Shown: piece after piece, positions 6,024 to 6,036 of the stretch
Layout of the letters: every line of letters starts with the position of its first letter
Numbering within the stretch: position 1 is the first letter of the stretch
NCBI GenBank assembly: GCA_040757115.1
Contig: JBFLYA010000223.1
Span: 1 to 6,036 of the forward strand
Direction of reading: 5' to 3'
DNA: 6,036 bases
Origin: a bacterium
Lineage (GTDB): Bacteria; UBA9089; CG2-30-40-21; SBAY01
Position numbers and translations under genes: made by a program
The notes under the pieces: model-generated
What the model saw: only the letters and a program-made list of their open reading frames with translations
What the model was told of the DNA's origin: nothing
Databases searched by the model: none

Positions 6024-6036
6024 ATATCACTCTTAT

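Larger units (their letters stand above)
5572..6036. other. Gene-free, repeat-filled intergenic region downstream of the deacetylase
   Basis: No convincing protein or RNA gene is visible in these 465 bases. They hold, in order, a CAAA heptad array, a degenerate third copy of the 27-nt end repeat, two tandem GTTCC/GGAAC hairpins, a GGAGAT run and a mirror-symmetric GAAA array. All are listed separately. Between them, 5699-5732 and 5819-5873 show nothing I can name. There is no clear GC-rich terminator after the deacetylase. Confidence 0.75.

Overview
The window is AT-rich bacterial DNA (roughly one third G+C by eye). It holds four plus-strand genes for surface-glycan metabolism and one accessory ATPase, separated by intergenic DNA packed with short periodic repeats. 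No gene is diagnostic of a lineage. The cell-surface polysaccharide genes, the DUF4143-type ATPase and the AT-rich dispersed repeats fit an uncultured environmental bacterium, possibly a candidate phylum. That placement is a low-confidence inference.

Bases 1-2921 are the end of a glycan operon. A glutamine-dependent asparagine-synthetase-like amidotransferase, cut by the left window edge, overlaps by one base (TAATG) a GT4 glycosyltransferase. The glycosyltransferase resembles the sugar transferases that accompany exosortase/PEP-CTERM exopolysaccharide loci. No exosortase is visible here.

Bases 2922-3257 carry no gene. They hold a weak hairpin after the glycosyltransferase and then a 221-bp symmetrical element (2984-3204). 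Its ends are 27-nt inverted repeats, and its arms carry CAAA words about every 7 nt. A TTGACA-type promoter begins 17 bp beyond the element and drives the next gene with almost no leader.

Bases 3258-5571 form a two-gene unit with an 8-base overlap: an AAA_14/DUF4143 ATPase, then a CE4/NodB polysaccharide deacetylase. The deacetylase probably modifies the glycan, or a precursor, made by the same locus. The ATPase looks like an unrelated accessory gene whose promoter also serves the deacetylase.

Bases 5572-6036 carry no convincing gene. In order they hold a CAAA heptad array, a third copy of the 27-nt end repeat, two tandem short hairpins, a run of four GGAGAT words, and a mirror-symmetric array with GAAA words spaced exactly 10 bp on each arm. 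The repeats are the most unusual content of the window. Their function is unknown to me.
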